Of a stretch of DNA of 15,735 bases, positions 14,447-15,735 are shown in pieces (the first letter of the stretch is position 1; each line of letters begins with the position of its first letter). The stretch is from BNXB01 sp031548005 (lineage in GTDB: Bacteria > Bacteroidota > Bacteroidia > Bacteroidales > Azobacteroidaceae). The position numbers and the translations under genes are program-made. The DNA is taken from assembly GCA_031548005.1 (NCBI GenBank), contig JAVBRK010000053.1:1-15735 (forward strand). The letters run 5' to 3'. The notes beneath the pieces were generated by a model, which was not told where the DNA came from, did no database searches, and saw nothing but the letters and a program-made list of their open reading frames with translations.

Positions 14447-14454
14447 AAAAAGTT

Positions 14455-15094
14455 ATGTGTATGAACGAATTAACAAACACGAAGTTTTTCAGTCTATTGA
14501 CAGCACCATCACAAGAAGTTACAAACGAAGAAATGCAAAATGCCTATGGGTGCTTTAAGGAACAACTGAGAACTGTCAGCCAATCTGAACAAAGCTATGC
14601 TAACCTATTTCGGACGCTCAATGTCTCTCGTATTGAGTTAACAGCTCTACAAACCCTTCATCGGTACGAGCAGAAAAAAAAATGCGCTTAAAAATCTGTA
14701 TTTACAGAAAGCCATTGCTATCATTGATACCGAACTGGTTTTGTTAGAAATGCGTTATTCGCACCCCGAACGTTTTGAACAGGTAGAGATATTTAAATCT
14801 GATTTATATGTAATCCCTAAGTCGAAAGGCTTGGGGATTATTGGTATAGTAGAAATCGTTATCTGCCTGTTTCTCTCAAAGGAGATAAAAAATGCAACCG
14901 GAAATCCGGCATCATAAAAGCAGATTGCAAAAGCATTTGAGCATATCTTTAATCTTAATTTCGGAAATATATACGACAGGAGAACCGAAGTATATAACCG
15001 AAAAGCATTCAACCTTACAAAAGCACTGGATTTTCTCAAAAATGTATTGGAAAAGAGCCGGAATAATAAGCGATTAAAAAAAGATGAAAAATAA
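14455..15094 (+). pseudogene. rteC: rteC-like regulator, broken by a frameshift and a stop
   Basis: RteC proteins are DNA-binding activators of excision genes in CTnDOT-type conjugative elements. The first 78 codons (MCMNELTNTKFF...) end at TAA 14689-14691 just after a run of nine A (14674-14682). If one A is skipped, reading continues through KNLYLQKAIAIIDTELVLLE and SKGLGIIGIVEIVICLFLSK. It then meets TAA at 14915-14917 and resumes with KQIAKAFEHIFNLNFGNIYD, ending at TAA 15092-15094. The C-terminal half (FEHIFNLNFGNIYD, then a YNRK segment and LTKALDFLKNVL) carries the RteC-domain pattern. The repaired length, about 212 residues, fits the family. Slippage on the A run could cure the first lesion, but the in-frame stop argues for a dead gene. 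The start could be 14455 or the ATG two codons later. Confidence 0.65.
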
Positions 15095-15140
15095 TGATTT
15101 TATAATTAATTGATTTTTAGCCACTTATTTTCGCTTTATG

Positions 15141-15171
15141 GGGGTAGTCAGTATCGACTACCCCTGTTTTT
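15141..15171 (+). promoter_or_regulatory. Inverted repeat between rteC-like pseudogene and HTH gene (operator or terminator)
   Basis: GGGGTAGTC (15141-15149) and GACTACCCC (15156-15164) form a perfect 9-base inverted repeat around AGTATC, followed by TGTTTTT. It could end transcription of the rteC unit. In CTnDOT, RteC acts at inverted half-sites upstream of the excision operon, so a protein-binding operator for the HTH gene is equally possible. Confidence 0.6.
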
Positions 15172-15187
15172 GTATTACATATCCCAC

Positions 15188-15195
15188 GACCTTTG
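15188..15195 (+). promoter_or_regulatory. Possible weak -7 box for the HTH gene
   Basis: GACCTTTG differs from TAnnTTTG at one position and lies 23 bases before the ATG at 15219. A TTTG at 15169-15172 is only 15 bases upstream, closer than the normal 19-21. A weak promoter next to an inverted repeat fits an activator-dependent gene. Confidence 0.3.
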
Positions 15196-15218
15196 CATTA
15201 AATCAACAAGTTGCAAGT

Positions 15219-15536
15219 ATGAAAGTAATAACAATCGAATCGGAAGCATATAAAGCATTAGTGCGGAAAATCGAACGGATTTATTTCTATATGAAAGAGC
15301 AAGTGGAAAGAGAAAAATTTCTACAACCCGACCCATCGGAAGTCTGGCTTACCGACCCGGAAGCTGCCGCTATCCTTCGGGTAAGCAAGCGCACCATGCA
15401 GCGGTTACGCAGTAATGGAAAGATAACCTATTCCATCAGGGGCGGTAAAGCGTGGTACGCACAGGCGGAGGTCGAACATCTGCTGCCGGGGCGCGTAGTA
15501 AATAACAATAAGACGAAGGAGGCAAGCCATGAGTGA
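15219..15536 (+). CDS. Excisionase-like helix-turn-helix protein (HTH_17 type)
   Basis: This is a small DNA-binding protein of the MerR-like/excisionase group. Bacteroidales integrative elements carry such genes (for example the xis2 genes of CTnDOT) next to rteC, where they direct excision. The 105-residue protein begins with a basic, helical segment (MKVITIESEAYKALVRKIERIY). Residues 43-92 are the winged HTH: VWLTDPEAAAILRVSKRTMQRLRSNGKI, then the wing YSIRGGKAWYAQAEVEHLL. The ATG at 15219 is preferred over an in-frame upstream start at 15138, because that start lies before the 15141-15164 inverted repeat and the extension lacks family features. Its stop overlaps the start of a second small gene (ATGAGTGA). 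No disruption is seen in this gene. Confidence 0.78.
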   Translation: MKVITIESEAYKALVRKIERIYFYMKEQVEREKFLQPDPSEVWLTDPEAAAILRVSKRTMQRLRSNGKITYSIRGGKAWYAQAEVEHLLPGRVVNNNKTKEASHE

Positions 15537-15639
15537 GGACGATGAACTAAAGAAATTCATGCAGGAATGGTTCAAACATTTCATAGGGCGTTTCTGGAAA
15601 AAACGGCTAAATAGACCCCTGAATGTCGGAGGAAAATGA
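15529..15639 (+). pseudogene. Small gene following the HTH gene, probably cut by an insertion sequence
   Basis: An ATG overlapping the HTH gene stop opens a 36-codon frame, MSEDDELKKFMQEWFKHFIG..., ending at TGA 15637-15639. It is preceded by AAGGAGG (15516-15522) six bases before the ATG, a strong Shine-Dalgarno sequence that is rare among Bacteroidales genes. From about residue 23 the frame runs into the tandem repeats of the IS-like end, so the native reading is probably only the first 22 codons. In related elements a second HTH gene often sits in this place. The remaining fragment is too short to identify. Confidence 0.5.
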
Positions 15640-15735
15640 CCCCGGCAATCCGGTCAAAAATGCCCCCCTTTTGTCGGTTCAAATTGCCCCCCTGAAAACG
15701 GTTTAAACAGACCCCTGTCAGGAAAGCGTAAAAAT
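15595..15735. mobile_element. Probable terminal region of an IS21-family insertion sequence (partial)
   Basis: Five degenerate tandem units of 23-24 bases begin with CGG at 15604, 15627, 15651, 15675 and 15699. Each holds an A-rich part and a run of four to six C, for example CGGTTCAAATTGCCCCCC. Multiple terminal repeats of this kind, serving as transposase sites, are known from IS21-family elements, whose ends start TG and finish CA. A TGGAAAAAACGG at 15595 resembles the internal TGAAAACGG at 15693 and may be the outer tip. The body (istA/istB) would lie beyond the window, so family and boundary are unproven. Confidence 0.5.

Noticed and set aside
14755..15039. Open frame of 94 codons on the minus strand
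   Set aside because: It lies antisense to the RteC-like reading, which carries recognisable family sequence in the same region.
15604..15722. The five ~24-bp repeats as a CRISPR array
   Set aside because: The units are directly adjacent without spacers and diverge from each other, as in IS terminal repeats.

Overview
The window looks like chromosomal DNA from a member of the Bacteroidales (Bacteroidetes), with a degraded mobile element at its right end. The main evidence is the promoter type: several genes are preceded by TAnnTTTG boxes, and most lack Shine-Dalgarno sequences. The gene families fit as well: DUF4254, a YkuD_2-type L,D-transpeptidase, an RteC-like regulator and a GHL10 hydrolase. 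The genus cannot be fixed from the sequence.

Left part (1-3717). Shikimate kinase (minus strand) is divergent from a plus-strand run: a two-domain RNase H1, a membrane phosphoethanolamine-transferase-like enzyme and a GT2 glycosyltransferase.

Middle (3739-11257, minus strand). Eight closely packed genes look like one LPS/lipooligosaccharide core operon. In transcription order they are DUF4254, heptosyltransferase (GT9), Kdo/WaaP-type LPS kinase, GT4 glycosyltransferase, HisC/CobD-like PLP enzyme, LicC-like cytidylyltransferase, CDP-glycerol-phosphotransferase-like enzyme and a second GT9 enzyme. A TAnnTTTG box precedes the first gene, and a second lies just before the PLP enzyme. The last four genes may therefore form a separately expressed sub-cassette. 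Taken together, PLP enzyme, cytidylyltransferase and CDP-alcohol phosphotransferase suggest that a phospho-(amino)alcohol such as phosphoethanolamine or serinol phosphate is made, activated with CTP and added to the core sugar. This is an inference and the most interesting hypothesis here.

Cell-wall pair (11330-13531). A secreted L,D-transpeptidase is divergent from a secreted GHL10/DigH-like glycosyl hydrolase. Both probably act on peptidoglycan.

Right part (13532-15735). A tRNA promoter leads into a broken 5' half of a tRNA-Met gene, followed by an intact tRNA-Met(CAU) with a strong terminator. Four copies of TTGCCCCACAA surround the intact tRNA and resemble integrase arm sites. Beyond lies AT-rich DNA with a structured leader, an rteC-like pseudogene (frameshift in an A9 run plus an in-frame stop), a hairpin, an excisionase-like HTH gene and the start of a second small gene. 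The small gene runs into five tandem ~24-bp repeats that look like the end of an IS21-family insertion sequence. This is best read as the remnant of an integrative element at a tRNA-Met site. No integrase gene is visible.
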